This document shows positions 1 to 7,608 of a stretch of DNA of 9,930 nucleotides, one piece after another. The stretch spans positions 1-9,930 of the forward strand of contig JBGPIK010000252.1 in the NCBI GenBank assembly GCA_041484845.1, written 5' to 3'. Both the position numbers and the translations under genes were made by a program. Within the stretch, counting starts at the first letter, position 1, and every line of letters starts with the position of its first letter. This stretch comes from JBGPIK01 sp041484845. GTDB lineage: Bacteria; Desulfobacterota; Binatia; UBA9968. The notes beneath the pieces were generated by a model, which was not told the DNA's origin, made no database searches, and saw only the letters and a list, made by a program, of their open reading frames with translations.

Positions 1-44
1 AAAACGTAATTGAACCAGTATCCGGCTTGCGAGACGTAGTTCTA

Positions 45-196
45 GCAGGCTGCTGAAAAAGACTCATATGCTTCGTTGCGCGAAATCGTCTCGCTACAAC
101 GTACTGATAAGTACGCCTCCGCTCATCGATTTTTCGCGCGCCTCGCCTCTGAGATCTTTTTGAGCAGCCTGCAAACAGAGTTTTTCAGCAACCTGC
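45..196. repeat. REP/MITE-like inverted-repeat element
   Basis: The outer arms GCAGGCTGCTGAAAAAGA (45-62) and TCTTTTTGAGCAGCCTGC (155-172) are reverse complements at 17 of 18 positions. At the centre CGTACT-GATA-AGTACG (100-115) forms a perfect 6-bp stem, and CGCGAAATCG near 79-88 can pair imperfectly with CGATTTTTCGCG near 127-138, so the whole 45-172 segment can fold into one long hairpin. A second copy of the right arm follows at 179-196 (AGTTTTTCAGCAACCTGC). The element ends 21 bp from the stop codon of the decaheme cytochrome gene, so it may also act as its transcription end or mRNA stabiliser. It resembles repeats I associate with environmental bacterial genomes, but I cannot name a family. 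There is no coding capacity worth calling. Confidence 0.75.
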
Positions 197-217
197 TCGA
201 TTGAACTTCGAAAGTTG

Positions 218-2269
218 TTACCTTCGGTGCACTTTTTCGACCGAGAACTCCCGTCCCACTCCGTGGCACACAACACAGCTCTCTCTACCTACCGCCGCGA
301 TTTGCGCCTCCATGTGAGCTTTCGCCGGTTCCTTGGTGTGACAGGCGACGCAGGCGCTCATGATCGGCGTGAGCGCTTTCACCGTGCCGTCGGCTTGCGG
401 TATCTGAGTCGGCAGAACCCCGTCCGGCAACGGGATCTCATTGGCTCCTTGCTCATGGCATTTGGTGCAATTCCTTCTATCGCCGGGAAATCTAATCTCC
501 CCAAAGTTCGTCGGAACGGGAGCCGCAGCCGGGCCGCCGTACACAATAAAGGGCTCGCCGAGATTTCTTCCCGTGTGGATTCTGTGGATGAGCCGTTTGA
601 GTTGGATATTCTCGGCCGGCATGGGCCCTTTGGCGGTTTTTCTCTTCTGTGCGTCCGTCTGTTTCGCGTTGTGGCACAGGACGCAGAATTCGGTGTTGTT
701 TCTTTGTTCACCGTGCGCCTGCAGCTTCAAATGACACGCGTTGCAGTTCTCAATCTTGACCGCTTTCCGCCGCGGGACTGCCTCGCGGTCAGTGATCGGA
801 AAATATTTGACCACGTTAAAGCCGGCGTCCCGCTGGCCTTTCTCGACCACTGTTCCGCTCGGCCGTTTGATATCGAATAACCGGTAGCCATGAATGCCAA
901 CGGCACCTGAGCCGGTTGCGCCGGCCGGCAGGCTGTATTTAAATTTATAAACATGGATTCCGTTTCCCTGCGGTTCGGCCTTCCGGACATCCTCGATAAT
1001 CTCCGTTTGGTAATCCACCGTCGGCCAGGCAAGCACGAGAGAGAGGTTGTTCATCTGCGCGGCGTTTACCGGCTCACCCTTTTTGTTGCGTATGCTAAAT
1101 GTGACCACCGGATTGCTGCCCGGCTTGCCGCCTTCGATTTTTAAGATGTCGAAAACAGTTCCGGGTAGCTGGGCCGAATTGCCAGGAAAAGTATGGGCGC
1201 CGATAATGGACGGACCGAACTCCGGCCCCTCGGGCTGATGACAGTTCACGCAAGTACCTTCAGGCGCCGGGCCTGTTGAATGGTTTGTCCCGGTTCTAAG
1301 GTCAACGTCGTCGTGGCAAGAGACGCAGCCAACGCTCGACGGCAAAGTCTGCCAATTGATGGCTTTCGGATTCGCATGGCAAGCCGTGCAGTTTCTGTAT
1401 TCTTTAGGAATGGTCTCCGTCACCACCATTAGCGGCGATGCGATGGTGGAAAAATCAGCGACGCGCTGGCCTGCCCCGATCGTAAAATAGGGTTGGCCAG
1501 CCCTTACGCTCGGTAGAAGCTTGCCGCGATGAAGTTTATGGACAAAATATTTGAAGTCGAGGCTCTCGCCGGTTTCCGGATCAATTAACTGGGAGGTGTG
1601 GCACAGTGCGCAGTAACCGACCTCTCTCGCGGTGCCCCGGTGCGCCCTCATGGGATCGTGACATTTATTGCACGACGCGGTCTCCAATAGATCACGTTTC
1701 ATCGTTACCTTGCCGCCTGCGGGAACAAACTCGAAAAGCGGATCCGCGGCGAATCTTCGGTTGTCGCGCGTCATCTCTCCGCCCACCACATGGGTCGCTT
1801 TTTGATTAAAGCCGAGCGGGAGCGCGGTCTTGAAGGTGTACGTAAAAACGCCCACGCTCAATCGAGACAAAACACCACCGTGGTCCATGTCAGGTTGAAG
1901 CGTCTCGGATAACGCGGGCTTTTTGGTCTCGCCTTTATAGACGTAATCTTTGCCGGCAACTTTGGTGAGCACATAGTTGCTGTAGTCTGCCTCACCGCTC
2001 TTGGCGATTTTGAGCACCGCAATCGTAAATTTTACGCTGTTGGGATCGAGGGCGTCGAGCTCGAGCGGCTTTCCTCTCAAGTCGGAAATCTTAAAGGTCA
2101 CTACCGGCCGGCGATTGCCCGGTATGCTCACGGCGGTAATTTCCGCTTTGAGTCCGCCGTCGGCTGCGCTTTGAGCATTGACAGCAGGCGTCGTGAACGT
2201 AAGACCAAAGATAAAAATCAGCATGAGCACTAGCTGCATCAAAAGCCTCCGTCGCTTATTGCGGGCCAC
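218..2269 (-). CDS. OmcA/MtrC-like decaheme c-type cytochrome
   Basis: Exported multiheme cytochrome expected to carry electrons in or beyond the periplasm. The 683-residue product has exactly ten CxxCH heme motifs, with first cysteines at residues 200, 220, 294, 315, 340, 509, 529, 601, 640 and 665. They form two pentaheme clusters, each preceded by a beta-rich domain (about 40-190 and 370-490). The halves look duplicated: PVVTFKISDLRGKP matches PVVTFSIRNKKGEP, and FVHKLHRGK matches LIHRIHTGR. This is the MtrC/OmcA domain order, and the length is close to MtrC. An N-terminal signal (MARNKRRR, hydrophobic stretch, AVNA before residue 33) lacks a lipobox cysteine. The start used is GTG 2269; Met11 (2239) has a better-placed GGAGG but would lose the basic n-region. 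No mtrA/mtrB-like partner lies in the window, so the route of electrons is unknown. Confidence 0.93.
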   Translation of the reverse strand: MARNKRRRLLMQLVLMLIFIFGLTFTTPAVNAQSAADGGLKAEITAVSIPGNRRPVVTFKISDLRGKPLELDALDPNSVKFTIAVLKIAKSGEADYSNYVLTKVAGKDYVYKGETKKPALSETLQPDMDHGGVLSRLSVGVFTYTFKTALPLGFNQKATHVVGGEMTRDNRRFAADPLFEFVPAGGKVTMKRDLLETASCNKCHDPMRAHRGTAREVGYCALCHTSQLIDPETGESLDFKYFVHKLHRGKLLPSVRAGQPYFTIGAGQRVADFSTIASPLMVVTETIPKEYRNCTACHANPKAINWQTLPSSVGCVSCHDDVDLRTGTNHSTGPAPEGTCVNCHQPEGPEFGPSIIGAHTFPGNSAQLPGTVFDILKIEGGKPGSNPVVTFSIRNKKGEPVNAAQMNNLSLVLAWPTVDYQTEIIEDVRKAEPQGNGIHVYKFKYSLPAGATGSGAVGIHGYRLFDIKRPSGTVVEKGQRDAGFNVVKYFPITDREAVPRRKAVKIENCNACHLKLQAHGEQRNNTEFCVLCHNAKQTDAQKRKTAKGPMPAENIQLKRLIHRIHTGRNLGEPFIVYGGPAAAPVPTNFGEIRFPGDRRNCTKCHEQGANEIPLPDGVLPTQIPQADGTVKALTPIMSACVACHTKEPAKAHMEAQIAAVGRESCVVCHGVGREFSVEKVHRR

Positions 2270-2320
2270 GCCAACAGGCTTTTCAAAACCAGGGCATATT
2301 TCGATCCGCGAGTTTGCGAC

Positions 2321-2349
2321 TTCTTAATCCTGCAACGCGAAATTGTCAA
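2321..2349 (-). promoter_or_regulatory. Candidate sigma70-type promoter for the cytochrome gene
   Basis: Read on the minus strand, a perfect -35 TTGACA (2349-2344) is followed after 17 bp by TAAGAA (2326-2321), which matches three of six positions of the -10 consensus. The inferred start of transcription would leave a leader of about 45 nt before the GTG at 2269. The strong -35 and ideal spacing support it; the -10 is weak. It suggests the cytochrome is transcribed separately from the dehydrogenase upstream. Confidence 0.45.
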
Positions 2350-2412
2350 CGGAAAACGCGGACGTTTTGCGCCATGCCGTTTGCCCTTGGCGAATTGTCG
2401 CGCGAGCCGCGA

Positions 2413-3507
2413 TCAGTCATAAATCAGAATTCCACGTCCGAGAATCCGCCCGTGCTCTAGGTCATCAACCGCGGTATGGATCTGGTCGAGTGAGTATCGA
2501 TGCGTCACGAGCTCGTTCAACTTGAGCTTGCCTTCGCGGTACCAGCGAACGAATAGCGGAAAGTCGCGCTCCGGACGACAATCGCCCCCGCTCGTCCGGG
2601 AAAAAGAACGATTGCCGATGAATAGGCTGGTATCCAAAAGCGCTCGAGCGCCCGGCGGCGTAATCCCAATGAGCAAAGCGATTCCTCCTCTGTTAAGGCC
2701 CGAATATCCGGCCCTCGCCGCGCGCAGGATTTGCTCTTGAGTCTGCGGCAATCCAACTGCATCGATGGCATAGTCAACTCCGCCGTCGGTTAGTTCCCGG
2801 ATCGCTTGAACCGCGTCAGCGTCTTGTGCGTTGACCGTATGTGTTGCACCGAAGCGCCGTGCAAAGGCGAGTTTGTCCGCGACTACGTCGACGGCAATGA
2901 CAGGGTTCGCATCGACGATGGCCGCAGCCTGGATGGCGCAAAGGCCTATGCCGCCAGCGCCAAACACCGCCACCGACTGGCCCGGTCTCACCTGAAGCGT
3001 GTTAAGGATAGCGCCGGCCCCGGTCATTACGGCGCAGCCGATAATAGACGTCACGTCCGTCGGCACATCTCTAGGCATCGGCACCACAACGCGATCGGAA
3101 GCCAAAGCGTATTCCGCCCATGTGGCCGCGGACCCCCAGACCTCCTTCCCGTGCCACATGAAGGTGGACTGCGGACGATCATTTAACGCGTGATTAACGA
3201 GCAGCAACGGTGTGTTGGTATTGTTACGATCGACCCACGTTGTAATGACGTGATCGCCTTCTTTGACGTTGCTTACGTCGCGTCCTTTAGCGACCACAAT
3301 GCCCGTTGCTTCATGACCCAGGAGCGCCGGGAGACGATCACGCGGCCGAGCCGGCCGGCGCATCGTGTGAATTTGCGAATGACAGACTCCGCTGGCAAAG
3401 AGCTTGACCAAAACGTGGTCCGGCGCGGGATCAGGAAAGTCTATTTCGTCTACCACCAGCGGCTTGTTCGGTTCTACCAGGATTGCTGCCCGACCTTTAA
3501 TGGCCAT
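2413..3507 (-). CDS. Zinc-type alcohol dehydrogenase (MDR superfamily)
   Basis: NAD-dependent medium-chain dehydrogenase of 364 residues, expected to interconvert an alcohol and an aldehyde or ketone in the cytoplasm; the substrate cannot be told. The catalytic zinc ligands are visible: Cys42 in GVCHS, His65-Glu66 in GHEATG and Cys158 in IIGCAV. The Rossmann motif GAGGIG is at 183-188, with Asp207 at the end of the second strand, which favours NAD over NADP. The four-cysteine structural zinc lobe usual between about residues 90 and 120 is missing; the protein has only four cysteines in all (42, 158, 190, 310). The ATG at 3507 has a strong AGGAGG (3517-3512) four bases upstream, which fixes the start. 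The oligopeptidase lies 206 bp upstream and the cytochrome 143 bp downstream, both on the same strand. Confidence 0.92.
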   Translation of the reverse strand: MAIKGRAAILVEPNKPLVVDEIDFPDPAPDHVLVKLFASGVCHSQIHTMRRPARPRDRLPALLGHEATGIVVAKGRDVSNVKEGDHVITTWVDRNNTNTPLLLVNHALNDRPQSTFMWHGKEVWGSAATWAEYALASDRVVVPMPRDVPTDVTSIIGCAVMTGAGAILNTLQVRPGQSVAVFGAGGIGLCAIQAAAIVDANPVIAVDVVADKLAFARRFGATHTVNAQDADAVQAIRELTDGGVDYAIDAVGLPQTQEQILRAARAGYSGLNRGGIALLIGITPPGARALLDTSLFIGNRSFSRTSGGDCRPERDFPLFVRWYREGKLKLNELVTHRYSLDQIHTAVDDLEHGRILGRGILIYD

Positions 3508-3690
3508 GGTTCCTCCTCTTCAGCCGTTGAGGTGATACAGTACAAGCATAGTGGTCCAGGCGCGAACTTTTTACCTCGTTCAAGGCCCATAGATTGGAAG
3601 CGGTCTTGCTGTGCGACCAGACTGACGCGCCATGCCGAAGTTGTTTTTCAACACAACGGTCCGGCAAAATCCAGCCGCCCCGAACCCGGG

Positions 3691-3707
3691 CCGGATGAAT
3701 AATCCGG
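3691..3707 (-). terminator. Short hairpin after the oligopeptidase stop codon
   Basis: CCGGAT (3691-3696) and ATCCGG (3702-3707) form a perfect 6-bp stem with a 5-nt loop, starting 6 bases beyond the TAA of the oligopeptidase gene. CCCGG at 3685-3689 can compete for the same partner. There is no T-tract, so this is a weak candidate for an intrinsic terminator and may only be a 3' end stabiliser. Confidence 0.3.
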
Positions 3708-3713
3708 GATAAC

Positions 3714-5774
3714 TTATTCAGCTGACAGTTCTTTGATCAAGAAAGTGTAACCCAGCGCCGCCATGTGAGCGGCCTGCTTGTTGTCGGCTGCGCCGCTATG
3801 CCCGCCTTCGATGTTCTCGAAATAAAGAACCTCATGGCCTTGTTCCTTCATTTTCGCGACCATCTTCCTGGCATGGCCCGGGTGCACACGGTCGTCTTTC
3901 GTCGAGGTCATAAAGAGGACCCGCGGATACTTCCGATCTTTCGCGACATTCTGGTACGGCGAATATCTACTGATATAGGACCAATCTTCCGGTTTTTCCG
4001 GGTCACCGTACTCGTCCGCCCAACTCGCTCCCGCCAGGAGCTTGGTAAAACGCTTCATATCGAGGAGCGGCACCTGGCAAACCGCAGCTTTAAACAGGTC
4101 CGGGCGTTGCGTGAGCATGACACCCACAAGCAGCCCGCCGTTCGAGCCGCCCTGAATACCCAGACGATTCGGCGAGGTCACTTTGCGGGCAATCAAATCC
4201 TCAGCCACCGCAATGAAATCGTCGTACGCGCGTTGGCGGTTTTCCTTTCTCGCCGCGTAGTGCCAGTTGGGACCAAACTCGCCTCCGCCACGGATGTTGG
4301 CCAATACGTAAACGCCGCCGCGCTCCAACCAGGCGCAGCCAACGGAAGGAATGTAATTCGGCAGCAATGAAACTTCAAAGCCGCCGTATCCGTAGAGCAA
4401 TAGCGGATTTTTGCCGTCCAACCGCAGGTTGTTTCGGCTCACTTGAAAATAAGGAATTTTCGTTCCGTCTTTCGACGTGGCCTCGTGCTGGTTGATTTCC
4501 AGATCAGCCGCGGCGAAAAAGGCAGGAAGGCTTTTGAGCTTCTCCTGCGCGGCCTCGCCGACCGCCCCGACATAAAGACTGGACGGCGTGAGGAAGTCCG
4601 TCACGAGCAAAAAATAATCATCGGATTCGTCAGGATCGATGCCGCGCGCGTGGATGGCGCCGAACGTTGGGGCTTCCAGCGTTTTTCGTGTCCACTCCCC
4701 GGCCTCGCGCTTAAGCAGGTAGAGTTTGTTCCGAACGTTCTCCAGTGCATTTAAGATCAGGTAGTTTTTTGTTGCGCTTGTGCCTACCAATGACTTGCGC
4801 TCGGCGGGATCAAAGAGCACCGCAAATTTGCGGGCGCCTCTCAGATACGCCTCGAAATCGGTGGCGAGCAGGGTTCCGGCGGAGTAGGTCCTTTCATGGA
4901 CAATCCAATCGGAGCGTAGATGCAGAAGGATCTGGTCCATGAAAGTATCGACCCGCGCGTCATCCGGCTTGTCGATCTTTACCCATTGATCGCCGCGGCG
5001 GAGATATATTTCGTTCGTGAAAAAGGTTGGACGGCGCCGGACAAATTCATAAGTGTGCCCGTGGTCGTGCGCCACCGTTGCGCTCACGCCGACATCTTCA
5101 ACCATTCCTTCAAAAACAGTTCTAGCTTGTTCAAGGGGAGAGGAGCGATTCCATTCCTTGACGATGCGCGGATATCCGGAACGAGTGAGTGAGCCCGGGC
5201 CGAAGTCGGTTCCCACGTAGAGCGTATCGCGATTGCGCCAACTCACGCCGCTCTTGGCTTCCGGTAAAAAGAATCCGTCGGTGATAAATTGTTTTGCCGT
5301 CAGGTCAAATTCGCGCACGACGACGGCGTCCGCTCCACCGCGGGAGAGAAAAATAAGCGCGCGATCATAGGTTGGCTTCAGGGCAGCGTAACCTTTCCAA
5401 ACCCAATTCTCGTTTTCCGCTCCCGATAGTTTATCCAGATCGAGCACCGCTTCCCATGCCGGGTTGGCCTTCTCGTATTCCTCCAGCGTCGTTCGCCGCC
5501 ACAATCCCCGCACATGACTCTCATCGCGCCAGAAATTGTAGTAGTAATCGCCGCGTTTGGCGATCCTTGGAATTCGCTCTTTCGAGTCGTAGATGGACAA
5601 CAGCCGCCGGCGTAGCATTGTGAAATCAGCGCCCGCTTCGAGCTCGCGTGCTGTGGCGGCGTTCTGTTCCCTAACCCAGGTTATCGAATGCTCACCGCTA
5701 ATATCTTCTAACCACAGGTACGGATCATCGTCGGTTCGGGAGTCGGTGGCTTCGGTATTCAGAGGCGCGCTCAT
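3714..5774 (-). CDS. Prolyl oligopeptidase family serine peptidase (S9A)
   Basis: Serine oligopeptidase that cleaves short peptides, classically after proline. The 686-residue length fits the family. The N-terminal segment DPYLWLED (17-24) is typical; residues ~70-415 make the beta-propeller that restricts access, and ~420-686 the alpha/beta hydrolase domain. The catalytic triad is visible: Ser544 in GGSNGG, the Asp pair 627-628 in KDDRVHP, and His659 in EGGHSG; YGYGGF (461-466) and NIRGGGEFG (493-501) are further family signatures. No signal peptide or membrane segment is seen, so a cytoplasmic location is likely. The ATG at 5774 lacks a recognisable Shine-Dalgarno sequence (AAATTTAAGCAGCC precedes it), but the conserved N-terminus follows at once. 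It is divergent from the hydrolase at 5947. Confidence 0.95.
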   Translation of the reverse strand: MSAPLNTEATDSRTDDDPYLWLEDISGEHSITWVREQNAATARELEAGADFTMLRRRLLSIYDSKERIPRIAKRGDYYYNFWRDESHVRGLWRRTTLEEYEKANPAWEAVLDLDKLSGAENENWVWKGYAALKPTYDRALIFLSRGGADAVVVREFDLTAKQFITDGFFLPEAKSGVSWRNRDTLYVGTDFGPGSLTRSGYPRIVKEWNRSSPLEQARTVFEGMVEDVGVSATVAHDHGHTYEFVRRRPTFFTNEIYLRRGDQWVKIDKPDDARVDTFMDQILLHLRSDWIVHERTYSAGTLLATDFEAYLRGARKFAVLFDPAERKSLVGTSATKNYLILNALENVRNKLYLLKREAGEWTRKTLEAPTFGAIHARGIDPDESDDYFLLVTDFLTPSSLYVGAVGEAAQEKLKSLPAFFAAADLEINQHEATSKDGTKIPYFQVSRNNLRLDGKNPLLLYGYGGFEVSLLPNYIPSVGCAWLERGGVYVLANIRGGGEFGPNWHYAARKENRQRAYDDFIAVAEDLIARKVTSPNRLGIQGGSNGGLLVGVMLTQRPDLFKAAVCQVPLLDMKRFTKLLAGASWADEYGDPEKPEDWSYISRYSPYQNVAKDRKYPRVLFMTSTKDDRVHPGHARKMVAKMKEQGHEVLYFENIEGGHSGAADNKQAAHMAALGYTFLIKELSAE

Positions 5775-5789
5775 GGCTGCTTAAATTTG

Positions 5790-5871
5790 GTCAGAAAAAC
5801 CACTGACAATCAACACGGCGGCACGCGGCACGACACATGGCATGATACCCATTGAAACTTGCGAACAACAA
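5790..5871 (-). promoter_or_regulatory. Possible promoter and leader hairpin of the oligopeptidase gene
   Basis: On the minus strand TATCAT (5847-5842) matches five of six -10 positions and follows TTGTTG (5871-5866; three of six at -35) at 18 bp. In the resulting leader, GTCAG (5790-5794) and CTGAC (5803-5807) can pair around an 8-nt loop, ending 15 bases before the ATG. Both are pattern matches only. The same intergenic region (5775-5946) also holds a palindrome CTGGC-GAT-GCCAG at 5887-5899, which could be an operator for either divergent gene; no good promoter for the plus-strand gene was recognised. Confidence 0.28.
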
Positions 5872-5946
5872 AAGACTGCATTGTGTCTGGCGATGCCAGT
5901 GTGGTACTGAAGGCTAACCATTCTACTGCAGCGATTGGAGGAGCTT

Positions 5947-6798
5947 ATGTCCTTCGCCAATGTACGCGGTGTTAATATCAACTATAACGTCCTGGGTGAT
6001 GACGGGCCGTGGGTGGCGCTGTCGCCTGGCGGCCGGCGCGACCTTAGCGGCGTGGAATTAGTCGCTAGACGCATTGCCGATGCCGGCCACCGCGTCGTGA
6101 TATTCGACCGGCGCAATTGCGGCGCGTCCGACGTCGTCATCGCTGGCGAGGATTCAGAGTATGAGATCTGGGCCGATGATCTTCACCAGTTACTCTCGCA
6201 ACTGGGCGGCATACCTGCTTTCGTCGGCGGCAGCTCTTCCGGTTGCCGGACCGCGCTCCTTTTCGCCTTGCGTCATCCCGAGGCTGTTCGCGGCCTCATG
6301 CTCTGGCGCGTAACTGGCGGCCGCTTCGCGTGTGAGCGCCTGGCTGAAGAATATTACGGGCAATACATCGCCGCCGCGAAGCAAGGCGGGATGGCCGCGG
6401 TGTGCGCGATGGAACACTGGAAAGAGCGGATCGAAGCGAGACCGGAGAACCGTGACCGGCTCATGAAAATGACGCCCGAGCGTTTCATCGCCGTAATGTC
6501 CCATTGGCGCGAGTACTTTATCCGGGGCGCCGACCTGCCCGTTATCGGCGCGACCGAAGCGGAACTCAAATCAATCAAAGTACCCGCCTGTATCATTCCA
6601 GGTAATGACAATACCCATGGGCGTCAAACCGGCGAGAACTTGGGGCGCATCCTTGCCAACGCCGAGGTCCATATTTTATTCCCGAAGCACTACGACATGG
6701 ACTTGAGCCCGCGAGAAGAATGGGATGAAAAGGCGGAGGAGATGGCGGCGCTCTTTGCCGATTTCATCAAGCGCGTGGCAAAGCCCGTCACCTCATAG
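5947..6798 (+). CDS. Alpha/beta fold hydrolase
   Basis: Cytoplasmic hydrolase of 283 residues with unknown substrate (ester, lactone or similar). Family hallmarks: an oxyanion-side segment SPGGRR (26-31), the FDRRNCGAS turn (53-61), the nucleophile elbow GGSSSG with Ser97 in GxSxG, a late acidic residue in PGND (Asp221) and His248 in PKHYD as the probable triad histidine. The ATG at 5947 is preceded by GGAGGAG (5937-5943), which supports it over an in-frame TTG at 5935 lying just ahead of that site. It sits 168 bp ahead of the ruined LLM flavin oxidoreductase gene on the same strand; the two may once have been co-transcribed. A small hairpin TTGCCG-CCT-CGGCAA (6812-6826) without a T-tract follows the stop codon. 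Confidence 0.9.
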   Translation: MSFANVRGVNINYNVLGDDGPWVALSPGGRRDLSGVELVARRIADAGHRVVIFDRRNCGASDVVIAGEDSEYEIWADDLHQLLSQLGGIPAFVGGSSSGCRTALLFALRHPEAVRGLMLWRVTGGRFACERLAEEYYGQYIAAAKQGGMAAVCAMEHWKERIEARPENRDRLMKMTPERFIAVMSHWREYFIRGADLPVIGATEAELKSIKVPACIIPGNDNTHGRQTGENLGRILANAEVHILFPKHYDMDLSPREEWDEKAEEMAALFADFIKRVAKPVTS

Positions 6799-6966
6799 AC
6801 GACAATAATTGTTGCCGCCTCGGCAAATCGACACGCACCTATTGCCGTCTCAAACGTTCTAAGGCGAGGGCAAGATTGCATTGCTGAAATACAAAGGCCA
6901 GGCCCCAAACACTTTCTCGCGCGGAGAACAGGGAACGTGCTATGAGTCGTGGAGGAGAAACAGCGC

Positions 6967-7017
6967 ATGCGATTTGGAACGTTCAGCTACAACCCAGCGC
7001 GGCCCTGGAGAGGGTAG
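6967..7017 (+). pseudogene. 5' remnant of LLM class flavin-dependent oxidoreductase
   Basis: An ATG at 6967 has a strong GGAGGAG (6951-6957) nine bases upstream and encodes MRFGTFSYNPARPW, the typical first strand of luciferase-like (LLM) monooxygenases, then RG and a TAG at 7015. The LLM likeness stops at Trp14, where the direct repeat beginning at 7006 starts. The C-terminal part of an LLM protein resumes on the same strand at 8216, so these are most simply the two ends of one gene whose middle (roughly 250 codons by family length) is gone. The excellent ribosome site suggests recent inactivation. It cannot make a working enzyme. Identification rests on my recognition of a short N-terminal motif together with the C-terminal fragment. 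Confidence 0.7.
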
Positions 7018-7148
7018 ATGAGACCTGACGGTGAAAGAAGCAAACTTCAATTGGACAAGTTTCCGAAGTCTGACATGAGGTGCTGACTGCCTGAATTGAG
7101 CGAAATATTCAAAGGCGCGCAAAGGTAAAGATTTGACCGTCGGCCTTG
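7006..7148. repeat. Direct repeat, left copy (A)
   Basis: This ~143-bp segment is repeated in the same orientation at 8035-8175 with roughly 80% identity by eye and a few one- or two-base indels. It starts inside the LLM 5' remnant (TGGAGAG at 7006) and ends 17 bp before the stop codon of the PIN toxin gene. A 26-bp block near the right end (7113-7138) is identical in both copies. Each copy also has a 13-codon frame [L/M]PELSE-F-GAQR ending in TAA, of doubtful meaning, and a 5-bp stem (ACTTC 7044-7048 with GAAGT 7065-7069). Confidence 0.8.
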
Positions 7149-7164
7149 CCCCCTGTATTGCCGT

Positions 7165-7608
7165 TTATTGTGCCGCGTAGTTTTTGAGAAAAGGGTTTAC
7201 GGCTCTAACCGTTCCGTACAGCCGGTCGTGTTGGAAATCTTCAGATATCAATTCTTCGAGACCATAGTGCTCGGCATAAGCCCAAAGATGAGAGTCAAAC
7301 CAACTAAGTTGATACGCAGCAGCGCCGCGGAATGCCAGTCGCAGAAGCGCCTCGTTTGGATAGAGGACAGTAAACTGGGCGAGAAACTCTTCGGCTTCGC
7401 GTCGGGCTTCCGGAAAGCTGAGAAGCGAACGGTCGCCCACCAGCGGACGCGTTACCGCCGCGTCAAACTCGATGATCGCTTGATGAGGAACCCGAACCGA
7501 ATCTTCTCTAATACCTCGGCGCAAAAGATCCGTAGCGACCGCCTGCTTCTCTGGAAACCGTGGATCAAACCGGTAGACAAGGATATTAGTGTCGATCAGT
7601 GCCGCCAC
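7165..7608 (-). CDS. PIN domain toxin of VapC type
   Basis: Predicted metal-dependent RNase toxin of 147 residues, paired with the AbrB-type antitoxin encoded just upstream. PIN hallmarks in order: LIDTNIL with Asp6, IIEFD with Glu47, WFDSHLW with Asp105 and SEDFQHD with Asp124 and Asp128, giving the expected acidic cluster. The start chosen is GTG 7608, which places DTN at residues 6-8 as usual and overlaps the antitoxin gene by 23 bp; a TTG at 7647 would add 13 unlikely Gly/Arg-rich residues. A GGGAGAA lies about 13 bases upstream, so initiation probably depends on coupling to the antitoxin. All acidic residues are kept, so the toxin looks functional. Confidence 0.88.
   Translation of the reverse strand: MAALIDTNILVYRFDPRFPEKQAVATDLLRRGIREDSVRVPHQAIIEFDAAVTRPLVGDRSLLSFPEARREAEEFLAQFTVLYPNEALLRLAFRGAAAYQLSWFDSHLWAYAEHYGLEELISEDFQHDRLYGTVRAVNPFLKNYAAQ

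Noticed and set aside
215..880. A 221-codon open frame on the plus strand
   Set aside because: It lies antisense to the C-terminal half of the decaheme cytochrome, shows no family likeness, and is rich in Arg as expected for a GC-rich shadow frame.
3190..3702. A 170-codon plus-strand frame spanning the start of the dehydrogenase gene and the gap upstream
   Set aside because: No family likeness and no ribosome site; it is antisense to the well-supported dehydrogenase N-terminus.
6812..6826. TTGCCG-CCT-CGGCAA hairpin as a terminator of the alpha/beta hydrolase gene
   Set aside because: The stem is only 6 bp and no T-tract follows; kept as a remark in the gene entry only.
7087..7128. Conserved mini-frame [L/M]PELSE-F-GAQR in both direct repeats as a small gene
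   Set aside because: Only 13 codons; of four base differences two change the amino acid, only one copy has an ATG, and there is no ribosome site.
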